Assembly: GCF_936270435.1 (NCBI RefSeq)
Contig: NZ_OW370567.1
Span: forward strand, 1,189,973-1,253,972
From: Wolbachia endosymbiont of Oedothorax gibbosus
Lineage (GTDB): Bacteria > Pseudomonadota > Alphaproteobacteria > Rickettsiales > Anaplasmataceae
Length of the DNA: 64,000 nucleotides
Direction of reading: 5' to 3'
Positions 27,838-36,512 of this stretch are shown one piece after another. Within the stretch, counting starts at the first letter, position 1. Each line of letters opens with the position of its first letter. The position numbers were made by a program, and so were the translations under genes. The notes beneath the pieces were generated by a model that was not told the DNA's origin, did no database searches, and worked only from the letters and a program-made list of their open reading frames with translations.

Positions 27838-28083
27838 TTAAAACAACATTAATCTCATTAGTGCTATAGTTGATATAAAGCTAACGCTAGCATACAACAA
27901 TGCTATATCAATTAAAAAAAAATTATTCAGAATGATTGATATTGCTGTTATGAGTACAACTACTTGCGTTGAGAAATTATTGAACGCTAAAACCTTATTG
28001 TACACATCACTTGACTTAGACACTATGCGGCACAACATTACACTCATACAGAATAACAGTGTATAGATAGCAATGTGAATCAT
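27838..28083 (-). CDS. mnhF: Na+/H+ antiporter subunit MrpF/MnhF
   Basis: 81-residue subunit with three helices, and the first gene of the Mrp cluster in transcription order. The pattern CRIVSKSSDVYNKVLAFNNFSTQ corresponds to the family's conserved RxxxGPxxxDRVxAxN segment, but much diverged. The end IALLYASVSFISTIALMRLM is typical of MrpF. Identification relies on context as well as motifs. It starts 29 bases after rpoZ. Confidence 0.87.
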   Translation of the reverse strand: MIHIAIYTLLFCMSVMLCRIVSKSSDVYNKVLAFNNFSTQVVVLITAISIILNNFFLIDIALLYASVSFISTIALMRLMLF

Positions 28084-28111
28084 TTAAAAACTATATAACT
28101 TCAGTAGATTT

Positions 28112-28507
28112 TTAAACGGATATTTCTTCATCGCCATTTTGATCATTTATTTCATCATCCACTTCGTAATCTTGGCTTTCTTGACTTACATTAAGACCTG
28201 TGTTATCAGAAAAATCTAATAAATTCGCTAGCTTACTTGTATTACTGCTGTAAACATTATTCATATTTCCTTTCATGTACTCCTTGCATCTACCTACCAA
28301 AAGGTTAAACAGCTCATGAGTATCTGCCTGTTTTTCTGCTATTTCATGCAAGGAAACTATGGTATTTTTATGGTCTTTAAACTGAGCTGTTTGAACTGGA
28401 TTACTCGCCCCTGTATTTAAATCATGTGTTCTTTGACTTGCCAACAGAACCAATTTGAAGCGGTTACTTACCTGTTCTGTACATTTTTCTACAACAGACT
28501 CAACCAT
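28112..28507 (-). CDS. rpoZ: RNA polymerase omega subunit
   Basis: Small RNA polymerase subunit that binds beta-prime and aids assembly. It has the family N-terminus VEKCTEQVSNRFKLVLLASQR, followed by HDLNTGA and NTIVSLHEIAEKQ, matching the omega helix that contacts beta-prime. At 131 residues it is longer than many (70-100) because of an acidic tail (DYEVDDEINDQNGDEE). It lies just upstream of mnhF on the same strand and downstream of an XRE gene. Confidence 0.9.
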   Translation of the reverse strand: MVESVVEKCTEQVSNRFKLVLLASQRTHDLNTGASNPVQTAQFKDHKNTIVSLHEIAEKQADTHELFNLLVGRCKEYMKGNMNNVYSSNTSKLANLLDFSDNTGLNVSQESQDYEVDDEINDQNGDEEISV

Positions 28508-28567
28508 AAAATACTACCTTAATAAGTTTTATACTATACCACAAAAAACAAGTTGTCAACTTTGTAT

Positions 28568-28879
28568 CTATTGCGATTCAACTTCATATTTTACTTTTTC
28601 TGCCTCAGATTTTATTTCTTGGCTTTCTGTCATCGTGATTGTTATTTCATGATCAAGTTTTTTTAGAAATCCTAACAATCGCTCTAAAGAAAAACCATCT
28701 ATTTTACCATTTTTAATTTGTGATACTTTTGGCTGATCAATACCAAGTTTCTCAGCTGCAAAAGCCTGAGTCCAAGCATTTTTTTCTATAATTTTATTTA
28801 TTATATAAAGCAACTTTGTTTTTGTTCCTACACTGTCTAAGTTATTTAACGATATTATTTCCATAATTTTTACACTCAC
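28568..28879 (-). CDS. XRE/HigA-type helix-turn-helix regulator
   Basis: 103 residues. The helix-turn-helix WTQAFAAEKLGIDQPKVSQIKNGKIDGFSLERLLGFL spans about 36-72, a close match to the HTH_37/HigA2-type antitoxin class that follows HigB-like toxins. No toxin gene is adjacent: upstream is a 400-base AT-rich gap and downstream is rpoZ. It could be an orphan antitoxin or a transcription regulator. The C-terminal tail is acidic and helical. Confidence 0.8.
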   Translation of the reverse strand: MSVKIMEIISLNNLDSVGTKTKLLYIINKIIEKNAWTQAFAAEKLGIDQPKVSQIKNGKIDGFSLERLLGFLKKLDHEITITMTESQEIKSEAEKVKYEVESQ

Positions 28880-29283
28880 ATATCAATTAACTTTATTAAA
28901 TATTATGTTATAATGTTTAATACACCAAGATATTAATATCATATGACTTGTCAATAATTATATGATATCAATATTTAAAACTTTAGTTGATTATATATCA
29001 ATATTTTAATCAAATTTCTAGTAATTTTAAATTATCATTTTACTATCAGCCTATCTGAAAAAATCATTTACAGAAAAAACAAGCTAAAATTATAAAGCTT
29101 AAAACAACTATTTTATAAATTCATTTTATATAAGAAATTTATATTCCTATACCTTAAATATAGACATTTATTTAAATTTTTAAAATTTCTATTTTAACGA
29201 GAATGCTATATATTATATTTATAATATAATTTAAATATTTGTTGCTTTTTAGTTGGAATATTATTTAGTTAGTAAGTAAAGTC
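28880..29283. other. AT-rich gap with no recognised gene
   Basis: About 400 bases of very AT-rich sequence between the divergent XRE and purE genes. There is an AT-only palindromic patch near 29205-29235. I find no tRNA, open frame or repeat copy. It probably carries promoters for both neighbours. Confidence 0.5.
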
Positions 29284-29292
29284 GTGTTGAAT

Positions 29293-29784
29293 ATGACAAA
29301 AATAAAAAAAGATGTTGCTGTTATTATGGGAAGCGAGTCAGATTACACCACTATGGTCCATACCGTCGATATGTTAAAAGCATTAGAAGTTTCACATGAC
29401 ATATTCATAATATCTGCACATAGAACACCAGAAAGGCTCTTCAATTTTGCTAAATCTGCACAAGAAGAAGGTTTTAAGATTATTATAGCTGGTGCAGGAG
29501 GTGCAGCTCATTTACCTGGTATGGTTGCATCACTAACTTGTCTACCTGTTATAGGTGTTCCTGTGCATAGTAAACAATTAAATGGGCTGGACAGTCTACT
29601 CTCTATAGTTCAAATGCCAAAGGGTGTTCCAGTTGCAACCATGTCTATAGGAGAAAGTGGAGCATATAATGCTGCCATTACCGCCGCATCTATATTGTCA
29701 ATTTCCAACAGTGAAATTGCAGGTAGGTTAAAAAAGTGGAGAGAGAAACAGACCAAAGAAGTAAAAGAAAAACCAGTTTCATAA
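29293..29784 (+). CDS. purE: N5-carboxyaminoimidazole ribonucleotide mutase
   Basis: Converts N5-CAIR to CAIR in purine synthesis (class I PurE). Substrate-binding motifs GSESDYTTM and [10 protein letters not shown] are present, then [16 protein letters not shown] and [20 protein letters not shown]. The ATG at 29293 gives a 163-residue protein; an in-frame GTG at 29284 would add three residues. The last residues are basic and extend slightly past the family core. mutL starts 7 bases downstream. Confidence 0.95.
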   Translation: MTKIKKDVAVIMGSESDYTTMVHTVDMLKALEVSHDIFIISAHRTPERLFNFAKSAQEEGFKIIIAGAGGAAHLPGMVASLTCLPVIGVPVHSKQLNGLDSLLSIVQMPKGVPVATMSIGESGAYNAAITAASILSISNSEIAGRLKKWREKQTKEVKEKPVS

Positions 29785-29791
29785 TAAATCT

Positions 29792-31633
29792 ATGGCAATA
29801 ATTCTTTTAGACACAAAAACCATAAACCGTATAGCAGCGGGAGAAGTAATTGAGAGGCCTGCAAGTGTAGTAAAGGAATTAGTGGAAAATGCAATAGATG
29901 CTGGAAGTTTAGAAATAGAGATCAAAATAGAAAGTGGTGGGCGTAACCTTATTATTGTGACAGATGATGGTAACGGAGTAGAAAAAAACGATTTAGAGCT
30001 CGCATTTATGCGCCATGCTACTTCAAAATTGAGCGATAGTGAGTTGATAGAAATCAAGCATCTTGGTTTTAGAGGAGAAGCTCTGCCTTCAATTGCTGCA
30101 GTAAGTAGAATAAAGCTATCGTCTAAGGCACACGGAGCAAGTGAGGCGTGGTCTATAAGTTATGAGGGTGGAGAGAAAATAGGGGAGCTAACTCCTTACC
30201 CTTTATCACAAGGGACACATATTGAAGTACGAGATTTGTTTTTCGCTACCCCAAATAGACTAAAATTTCTAAAAACCGAAAGAGCAGAAACTCAAAGCAT
30301 TGTTGATATTGTAAATAACCTAGCAATGATTAACTATCATATAGGGTTTACTCTCACTTCAGGTAATAAAAAGCTCTTAAAATACGCTAAGCAGACTTCG
30401 TTATTTCATAGATTGTGTGAAGTAGAAGAAGAATTTCAGGGCAGTTCTTTGGAGGTCAATGAAGAAGAAGACAGCATTAAACTTACAGGACACATCTGTA
30501 AACCGACCGTCAATCGTGGTAAGTCAACTCAGATCTATACGTTTGTTAATGGAAGGCCAATCAAAGATAATCTACTTATTGGTGCAGTTAGGTACGCATA
30601 CCATGATTTTATTCCAAGCGATAGGTATCCTTTTGCGACGTTACATTTAGAGATACCTTATGATCAAGTAGATGTAAATGTGCATCCAAATAAATCAGAA
30701 GTAAGGTTTCAGAATAAGAAGCTCATATATGAGATAGTGACAAGAGGATTAATCAAAGCATTGTCAAGAAGGATAGGCACCTTTCCAGCTAGTGACCAGA
30801 AAACTACTAATACGATAGAGGGTTTTTTGAAAGGTTTATTATCAGATCCTTTTGATAAGTCTAATGTTCAAAATGAAAGAAGGCCAAGTCCTTTTGAAAA
30901 TCAACTAATAAAAGAATTTGCCTCTCCAAATGAAAAAGCAAAAGGCTTATCAGAACAGTCAAAATCGTTTAATTATACCGGCATACAGAAATTTCCATCA
31001 CAAGCGGAGACTATGGTTCTAGAAAAAAAGGTGTTAGAGCAAGTTGATTTGATAGAGAGCCACCCGCTCGGGTTTGCACGCTGTCAGATCTATAATACTT
31101 ACATTATTGCCGAGGTAAGAGACAAATTGATTATAGTCGATCAGCATGCAGCCCACGAAAGACTAGTATATGAATGCCTAAAACAAAAATCAAGTATAAA
31201 AAGACAAAAACTGCTTTTTCCTGAAACGGTTGAAATCAAAAATCAAGCCGGAATGGAGATGATTGAAATCTATCAAGATAAATTATTTGAAATGGGTTTT
31301 GATATTGAAATCAAATCAGAGAATAAAGTGATAGTAAAAGAAATCCCTGCAATTTTGGGAGCAATAGATGTAAAAGAGATGCTAATTAACATAATTGACA
31401 GACTAACCGAAATAGAAGATACATTGCCAGTAGAAGATAAAGTGAACAAAATATTGGCCACTGTTGCTTGTCATGGATCAATTAGAGCAGGCAGGAAAAT
31501 GAAGTTAGAAGAAATGAATGAGCTGCTAAGGCAAATGGAAAAAACACCATATTCCGGGCAATGCAACCATGGAAGACCAACTTATATAGAAATGAAACTC
31601 AGTGATATTGAAAAACTGTTTGAGAGGAGGTAA
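29792..31633 (+). CDS. mutL: DNA mismatch repair protein MutL
   Basis: GHKL ATPase of mismatch repair. N-terminal motifs are [29 protein letters not shown] and [13 protein letters not shown]. The C-terminal domain has [12 protein letters not shown], matching the DQHA(X)2E(X)4E endonuclease signature, plus [12 protein letters not shown] and CNHGRPTY, so it should nick DNA itself. This fits a genome without mutH. It is 613 residues with a variable linker around 335-415. It is co-directional with purE, 7 bases apart, and is the last core gene before the mobile region. Confidence 0.96.
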   Translation: MAIILLDTKTINRIAAGEVIERPASVVKELVENAIDAGSLEIEIKIESGGRNLIIVTDDGNGVEKNDLELAFMRHATSKLSDSELIEIKHLGFRGEALPSIAAVSRIKLSSKAHGASEAWSISYEGGEKIGELTPYPLSQGTHIEVRDLFFATPNRLKFLKTERAETQSIVDIVNNLAMINYHIGFTLTSGNKKLLKYAKQTSLFHRLCEVEEEFQGSSLEVNEEEDSIKLTGHICKPTVNRGKSTQIYTFVNGRPIKDNLLIGAVRYAYHDFIPSDRYPFATLHLEIPYDQVDVNVHPNKSEVRFQNKKLIYEIVTRGLIKALSRRIGTFPASDQKTTNTIEGFLKGLLSDPFDKSNVQNERRPSPFENQLIKEFASPNEKAKGLSEQSKSFNYTGIQKFPSQAETMVLEKKVLEQVDLIESHPLGFARCQIYNTYIIAEVRDKLIIVDQHAAHERLVYECLKQKSSIKRQKLLFPETVEIKNQAGMEMIEIYQDKLFEMGFDIEIKSENKVIVKEIPAILGAIDVKEMLINIIDRLTEIEDTLPVEDKVNKILATVACHGSIRAGRKMKLEEMNELLRQMEKTPYSGQCNHGRPTYIEMKLSDIEKLFERR

Positions 31634-31706
31634 GAGATTGTCACAAATATGTAAGTGCTCCTTCCTCGTCATCCAAGTAGCTCATAGAAACGGATTAAAT
31701 GCAAAA

Positions 31707-32098
31707 CTACTTGACAAACTCTGCCAGTCCTCTTATCATAAAACTGAAGCTATTTATTTATCTTCAGTCTGTGCAGATAAAACGACAAAAAACTCAATGT
31801 CTTTATAAAACTTTCGGGTTTTTACCCACATAAGCTAAAATGCGCTTATTAAAGCATTTAAGACAATAAAAAACGCCAATTTAAAAAATAGATAGTGAAT
31901 AACTGGCTAACAGGGTTTCTTTTGCCTTTTTTCTGCTTAGTAAATTTCTTAATGTTTACAATTTTGTTATAAAAGTAGCTAAATTGGAGCGTTGAGAGTA
32001 AAAAACGCCAATTTATAAAGTTAATATAGATAATTAGCCAACCATGGGGTTTCTTTTGCCTTTTTTTTATTTGGTAAATTTTTTAAATATTTATACGG
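31707..32098 (+). repeat. Dispersed 3'-flank repeat, copy after mutL
   Basis: Starts with CTTGACAAACTCTGCCAGTCC about 75 bases after the mutL stop. It continues with a GAAGCTATTTATTTATCTTCAGTCTGTGCAG-like block (shared with the gltX copy) and two tail modules GGTTTCTTTTGCC-T-run near 31915-31955 and 32046-32085. Same direction relative to its gene as the other copies. Confidence 0.65.
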
Positions 32099-32102
32099 AA
32101 GG

Positions 32103-32200
32103 TGTCATTCCAGCGCGTGACGCTGGAATCCAGTTTTTGGCAGTTTCATTGAAAATGTTGTATAGTATGCTTGTTTACAGTCAAAATCCTGGATCCCAGT
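32103..32200. repeat. Palindromic element pair after the mutL-side repeat
   Basis: GTCATTCCAGCGCGTGACGC at 32103 is followed about 85 bases later by CTGGATCCCAGT, which stops abruptly at 32200 where an IS end begins. An insertion has thus cut the second palindrome. Confidence 0.75.
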
Positions 32201-32309
32201 GGGCTTTGTTGCATAGCAACTGAAAAAATCTGGTGGCTACTGACTAAATTCATTATAAAATGACGATTTAACTGATTAAGGATAAATATGCCAGTCAAAA
32301 TGAAAGTCA
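32201..32309 (+). mobile_element. Probable left-end fragment of an IS5-type element
   Basis: GGGCTTTGTTGCATAGCAAC is a typical end of IS5-group elements. A possible transposase start ATG (MPVKMKV) at 32288 is cut after a few codons by the IS630-like element at 32310. The family call is tentative. Confidence 0.4.
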
Positions 32310-33387
32310 TACCAATTCCTATTACATAACAAACAAATAGACAATAGAAGTGAGAAGGTTATACTAAGGCAGTATAATGATGGAGTTTTGGAATGGCATT
32401 GGTATCAAAATTATTAGACGAAAAAGTTGTGGATTTAGCAAAGGAAATGTTGAAAAAAGTAAGGAATAATGCATATGTTTCAAAGAAATTACAAGCCGTA
32501 ATAGCAGCCAAAAAGCACAGTATATCGGAGGTAGCAAGAGTGTGTAAAATCTCGAGAACCGCATTGACTGAATGACCTAAAATTTGGAAGGATAGAAAAA
32601 CTGTTTGCGCCGCCTGAGCGCCGTAGAAAAAGTATACTAAATCAGAGTCAACGCGGGCAAATTGAGATGTGGATAGAAGAAAATCCGAACATTACTATTA
32701 AAGAAGTAAAAGTGAAGATATTAGAAGAATTTGGCTTAAATATCAGCAAATCTACAGTTCACAGCGAGATGCAAAAGATCTACATAACACCACGACCAAT
32801 GCACCATAAACAAGATCCAAAAAAACAGGAAGAATTCAAAAAAAAATCTCAATGAGAAAGTAAATTCATATCCTCAAAAAGAGGTATTTTTCTTCGATGA
32901 ATCTCGATTTGGAACGCATTCAAAAGTTGGACATGGATGGTTTAAAAAAGGTATGAGAACGCAGGTAAAGGTGAAAATAGGTAGAGAAAATTTCTATCTT
33001 TATAGTGCTGTAAACCCAGAAGTGGAGAAGATTTCAGCCTATTTGCACCAAACGTAAACACTGATTGTATGAACATATTTTTGGAGCAAATGTCGAAAGA
33101 TTTGGAGTCTCAAGAGGCCTTTTTAATTATGGATTGTGCTAGTTGGAAAAAGCTTAAAAGTACCACAAAATATCACCATAATTTATTTGCCACCATACTC
33201 ACCAGAGCTCAATCCCGTTGAGAGGTTTTGGTTATACATAAAACACAATATTTTGCGCAATAAAATCTACGATACTATCGGCCTACTTGAGGATGTTTTG
33301 TGCAAATTTATTGTCGATCTTTCCCCTGCTACAATTAAACAAGTTTGCAATGTCTCTTATTTGTTCACTTAGTAAGGGGAGTTGGTA
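32310..33387 (+). pseudogene. Degenerate IS630-family element and transposase
   Basis: Imperfect terminal repeats ATACCAATTCC (from 32309) and the reverse complement of ATACCAACTCC (to 33387) bound the element, with TA at each edge. The transposase is broken by stops and frameshifts. Readable parts are a helix-turn-helix start (32393-32572: ISEVARVCKISRTALTE), a middle part (32667-32852: ITIKEVKVKILEEFGLNISKS), FFFDESRFGTHSKVGHGW near 32889, and the DDE end IIYLPPYSPELNPVERFW (33136-33369). Not functional. The flanks belong to two different elements, so a deletion or recombination accompanied it. Confidence 0.8.
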
Positions 33388-33615
33388 TAAGGAGTTTTGG
33401 ATTGCCAGTAATTTGTGTGGATGCAAGGCATATGGCAGCAGCGTTGTCTGCAAGAATCAATAAGAATGATAAAAATGACGCAAGAGGTATAGCTCAAATG
33501 ATGAGAGTTGGGCTATACAAAGAAGTGTTAGTAAAATCAGATGAATCTTGTCAAATGAAAGTAGTACTTGGAAGTAGAAGGCAGTTATAGCACTTCTCAT
33601 AATAATCCGAACAGA

Positions 33616-34098
33616 TCATAGAAAGGCAGAATCAACAGCATGACGAAAAGACTTGAATAGAGGAATGTTTTTCCTGACTCTGTTTTTTATAGCAAACCAA
33701 TGATGTTCAATTTTGTTAAAATCTGGAGAATACGGTGGCAGATACAAAATTTCTGCACCAATCCCTTTAGCAAGCTTAATGATCTTATCAGACTTATGAA
33801 AAGTAGCATTGTCAAGAATGACAGTTTGTCCAGGTTCCAAGGTCGGTATCAAAAATTGCTCAAACCATCCATTAAAAATATCCATATTACAGTGGCCTTC
33901 AAAGGTTAATGGAGCAACTATTTTTCTTTCACTTAAAGCTGCAATCATACTGATTCGTTGAGTTTTCTTCCCAGATTTTAGGGCATAAAACCGCTGTCCC
34001 TTCTGACAATATCCATAGGGGTAGTCTTCAGTGTTGTCAATGCCAGACTCATCTATATACACTAAGTTTTTAGGTTCTTTTGTTGCTATAATTTTCAA
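33616..34098 (-). CDS. IS630-family transposase, catalytic part (ORF B)
   Basis: 160 residues carrying the DDE triad: YIDESG (first Asp), VILDNATFHKS (second Asp) and YLPPYSPDFNKIEHHW (Glu). It overlaps ORF A by four bases; the first codon would be TTG, so expression probably uses ribosomal frameshifting from ORF A, as proposed for related elements. There are no internal stops. Confidence 0.85.
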   Translation of the reverse strand: MKIIATKEPKNLVYIDESGIDNTEDYPYGYCQKGQRFYALKSGKKTQRISMIAALSERKIVAPLTFEGHCNMDIFNGWFEQFLIPTLEPGQTVILDNATFHKSDKIIKLAKGIGAEILYLPPYSPDFNKIEHHWFAIKNRVRKNIPLFKSFRHAVDSAFL

Positions 34099-34487
34099 GA
34101 ATTTAGCACGTTTTTCTTCGCTTCTTTCCTTGTACCCATAGGTCTTTTTTTGCGTGTAAATCCAATTTTTTTCAGGGCTCGGTGGATAGTTTGGATACTA
34201 ACGTTGCTCCAAAGTTTAGCCATTTCCAATAGAGTCTTTCCTCCGTTTTCTCTGGCAAATTTAGCAAAGGCATCCCAGTCGGTAATTTTGTGATTGTAAC
34301 CTCCATTTCCAAGTTTTTTTGATTGAAAGTCACCTGTTTCTTTTCTTCTTTGCTGCCACTCCCACAAAGTAGTTCGTCCAATTTTAAATCTTGCTGCCAC
34401 TGTTTCTCTGCTTTCTCCCTCGTCTAGAGCTTCCATTGCTTTTTTCCTTAAGTCATAACTATATGCTGCTGGCATACCTACCTTCAC
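34095..34487 (-). CDS. IS630-family transposase, DNA-binding part (ORF A)
   Basis: 130 residues with two helix-turn-helix segments (SRETVAARFKIGRTTLWEWQQRRKE; LLEMAKLWSNVSIQTIHRALKKIGF). It ends in an A-rich stretch (GTRKEAKKN) where a shift into ORF B would fuse it to the catalytic part. ATG start inside the element, 49 bases from its right end. Confidence 0.85.
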   Translation of the reverse strand: MKVGMPAAYSYDLRKKAMEALDEGESRETVAARFKIGRTTLWEWQQRRKETGDFQSKKLGNGGYNHKITDWDAFAKFARENGGKTLLEMAKLWSNVSIQTIHRALKKIGFTRKKRPMGTRKEAKKNVLNS

Positions 34488-35237
34488 TACTACAAATCCT
34501 TATTTTACCTTATTTGGACTATTATGAAAAGTACTATAATATGCAGCAAACAGCAAATTGTCGGAACAATAAGAGGGTTATTGAAGATACATGGAATAAA
34601 GCTTGGTAAAGGATCAAAATTTGAAACTTTTGCTTTAAACCCCAGTTGCGGATTAATCAATATAGTAAAATCTAGAAATACAGGGCTTTTTGTGTGCCGT
34701 AGAGACACAAGGAATGTTCAGGAAAGAGCAAACTAAGTGCGAAAGCTGCACAATAGATGAGGGTGGGCCCCTCGGAGCCGGTTTACAAGAGCAGGCTTCA
34801 AACAACCATAAGCTGCTTTGGTAAAGAGCCAAGGTAGTGAGCGTTATGGAAAAGGCGTAATTATGCGTCATGTGTGAAATAGAGAGATGAACGCAAGTGA
34901 ACCACTGATTACACGTCGAAAGGTAATGCGATGATGTCAAAACCAGGGGAGAAAAAGTAACTTGGGATAAGCCTATCGGGAACTTGTCTACTGGGTAGGT
35001 GGCATCCGGCATATAGGTGGCATGAACCTATTTCAGGCTATTGTGTGGAACTATGGGAACCTGTCGTTTCGATGATAAGGGAGAAGTCCAAGGAGCTGAA
35101 CTCTAAGGAAGAGAGTACTGATGCGAAAAACAGGGGCGGATTAGCTCGTAGTAGTGAAGAAGTTTTTGTAATGGAAATGGAGCGAAGGGGCTGAGTTATT
35201 TAGTTTTAATTATTTATCAACCGAAAGGGAAGAGTTA

Positions 35238-36485
35238 ATGAATAAAACAAAATCTTTTGACATACCAAAGCAACTGATTTGGAAAGCTTATAAACAAGTA
35301 TCCAAAAACAGAGGTGCGGCAGGTGTAGATGAGGTCTCGATAACAAAGTTTGAAGAAAATCTAAAAGATAATCTATACAAACTGTGGAATCGGATGTCAT
35401 CCGGAAGTTATTTTCCAGAACCAGTAAAAGCTGTTGCGATACCAAAAGATACAGGAGGACAAAGAACTTTATGTGTTCCTTCAGTATTCGACAGGATAGG
35501 GCAAACAGCAGCTACTATGTATCTCGAACCGTTAGTAGAGCAGGAATTTCACGAAGATTCGTATGGTTATAGACCAAACAAGTCTGCACTGGATGCGGTA
35601 AGTACAGCGTGTAAGAGATGTTGGAGAAGTGATTGGACGATAGATCTTGATATTTCTGGATTTTTCGACAATCTGGATCATGTGTTAGCACTGCAAACTA
35701 TCAAGAAGCATACAGATTGCAAGTGGGTCATACTGTACGTGGAAAGGTGGATGAAAGCCCCGATTCAACTAGCAGATGGCAGTAAGGTAGTTAGGAATAA
35801 GGGAGTTCCACAAGGAGGTTCTGTAAGCCCAATCATTTCTAACATATTTATGCATCATGCATTTGATATGTGGATGAGGCAAAACTACCCAACAATACCA
35901 TTTGAGAGATATGTAGATGATGCAATGGTGCACTGTAAAACCCAGAGACAGGCAAAATTCATAAAAGACAAGATCGAAGAAAGATTGGCTGAGTTTAAGC
36001 TAAAATTACATCCTGAAAAGACACAAATAGTGTACTGTAAGGATGACAATAGGAGAGATGAGTTTCCAATACAGAGCTTTGACTTTCTGGGTTACACGTT
36101 CAGACCTAGACTGGCAAAGAACAATAAAATAGGAAACTATTTTGTCTCATTTCTACCTGCAATTAGCAACAAAGCCAAGAAGAAGATCAACCAAACCATA
36201 AGGTCATGGAAAATACGTAGGCAAACATATACAACACTAGAGAAAATATCAAAGAAAATAAATCCTATAGTCCGAGGCTGGTATCAGTACTATGGCAGGT
36301 TTTATAAATCAGAGATGTATCCATCTCTCAGAAATGTAGAGTGGCACCTAGTAGGATGGGTCAGAGCCAAATATAAGAAACTTCGAAATCATGGAAGACT
36401 AGCAAAGCAATTTCTAGCAAAAGTGAGAAAGAGGTCTCCAAATATTTTCTATCACTGGACACTAGGATTGGGATCAAAAGGCTGA
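35238..36485 (+). CDS. ltrA: Group II intron reverse transcriptase/maturase (intron 1)
   Basis: Intron-encoded protein, 415 residues, with RT domains 0-7 (KNRGAAGVDEVSITKFE; EDSYGYRPNKSALDAV; IDLDISGFFDNLDH; VPQGGSVSPIISNIFMH). The active site is YVDD at 225-228 instead of the usual YADD. The maturase domain X follows (NPIVRGWYQYYGRFYKSEM). There is no C-terminal HNH endonuclease, so mobility would need another priming route. Start ATG with GGGAAGAG upstream. The protein is complete, but its intron is split in domain V, so splicing depends on removal of the inner intron first. Confidence 0.93.
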   Translation: MNKTKSFDIPKQLIWKAYKQVSKNRGAAGVDEVSITKFEENLKDNLYKLWNRMSSGSYFPEPVKAVAIPKDTGGQRTLCVPSVFDRIGQTAATMYLEPLVEQEFHEDSYGYRPNKSALDAVSTACKRCWRSDWTIDLDISGFFDNLDHVLALQTIKKHTDCKWVILYVERWMKAPIQLADGSKVVRNKGVPQGGSVSPIISNIFMHHAFDMWMRQNYPTIPFERYVDDAMVHCKTQRQAKFIKDKIEERLAEFKLKLHPEKTQIVYCKDDNRRDEFPIQSFDFLGYTFRPRLAKNNKIGNYFVSFLPAISNKAKKKINQTIRSWKIRRQTYTTLEKISKKINPIVRGWYQYYGRFYKSEMYPSLRNVEWHLVGWVRAKYKKLRNHGRLAKQFLAKVRKRSPNIFYHWTLGLGSKG

Positions 36486-36512
36486 ATAACGGGAGCTGTA
36501 TAAATCGAGAGG

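Larger units (their letters stand above)
33588..34536 (-). mobile_element. IS630-family element inserted in IS110
   Basis: Terminal repeats TAGCACTTCTCATAATAATCC and (reverse) TAGTACTTTTCATAATAGTCC bound 949 bases flanked by TA at 33586-33587 and 34537-34538, the IS630 target. Both transposase frames are open, so this copy may still be functional. Confidence 0.88.

Noticed and set aside
28568..28879. Toxin-antitoxin module
   Set aside because: Only the antitoxin-like gene is present; neither neighbour encodes a toxin.
35206..35445. Open frames on the minus strand within the intron region (also near 34653-35012, 36836-37090, 37680-38134)
   Set aside because: They lie antisense to intron RNA or to the RT genes and show no domain; the one at 34653-35012 only contains the IS982 tail at its end.
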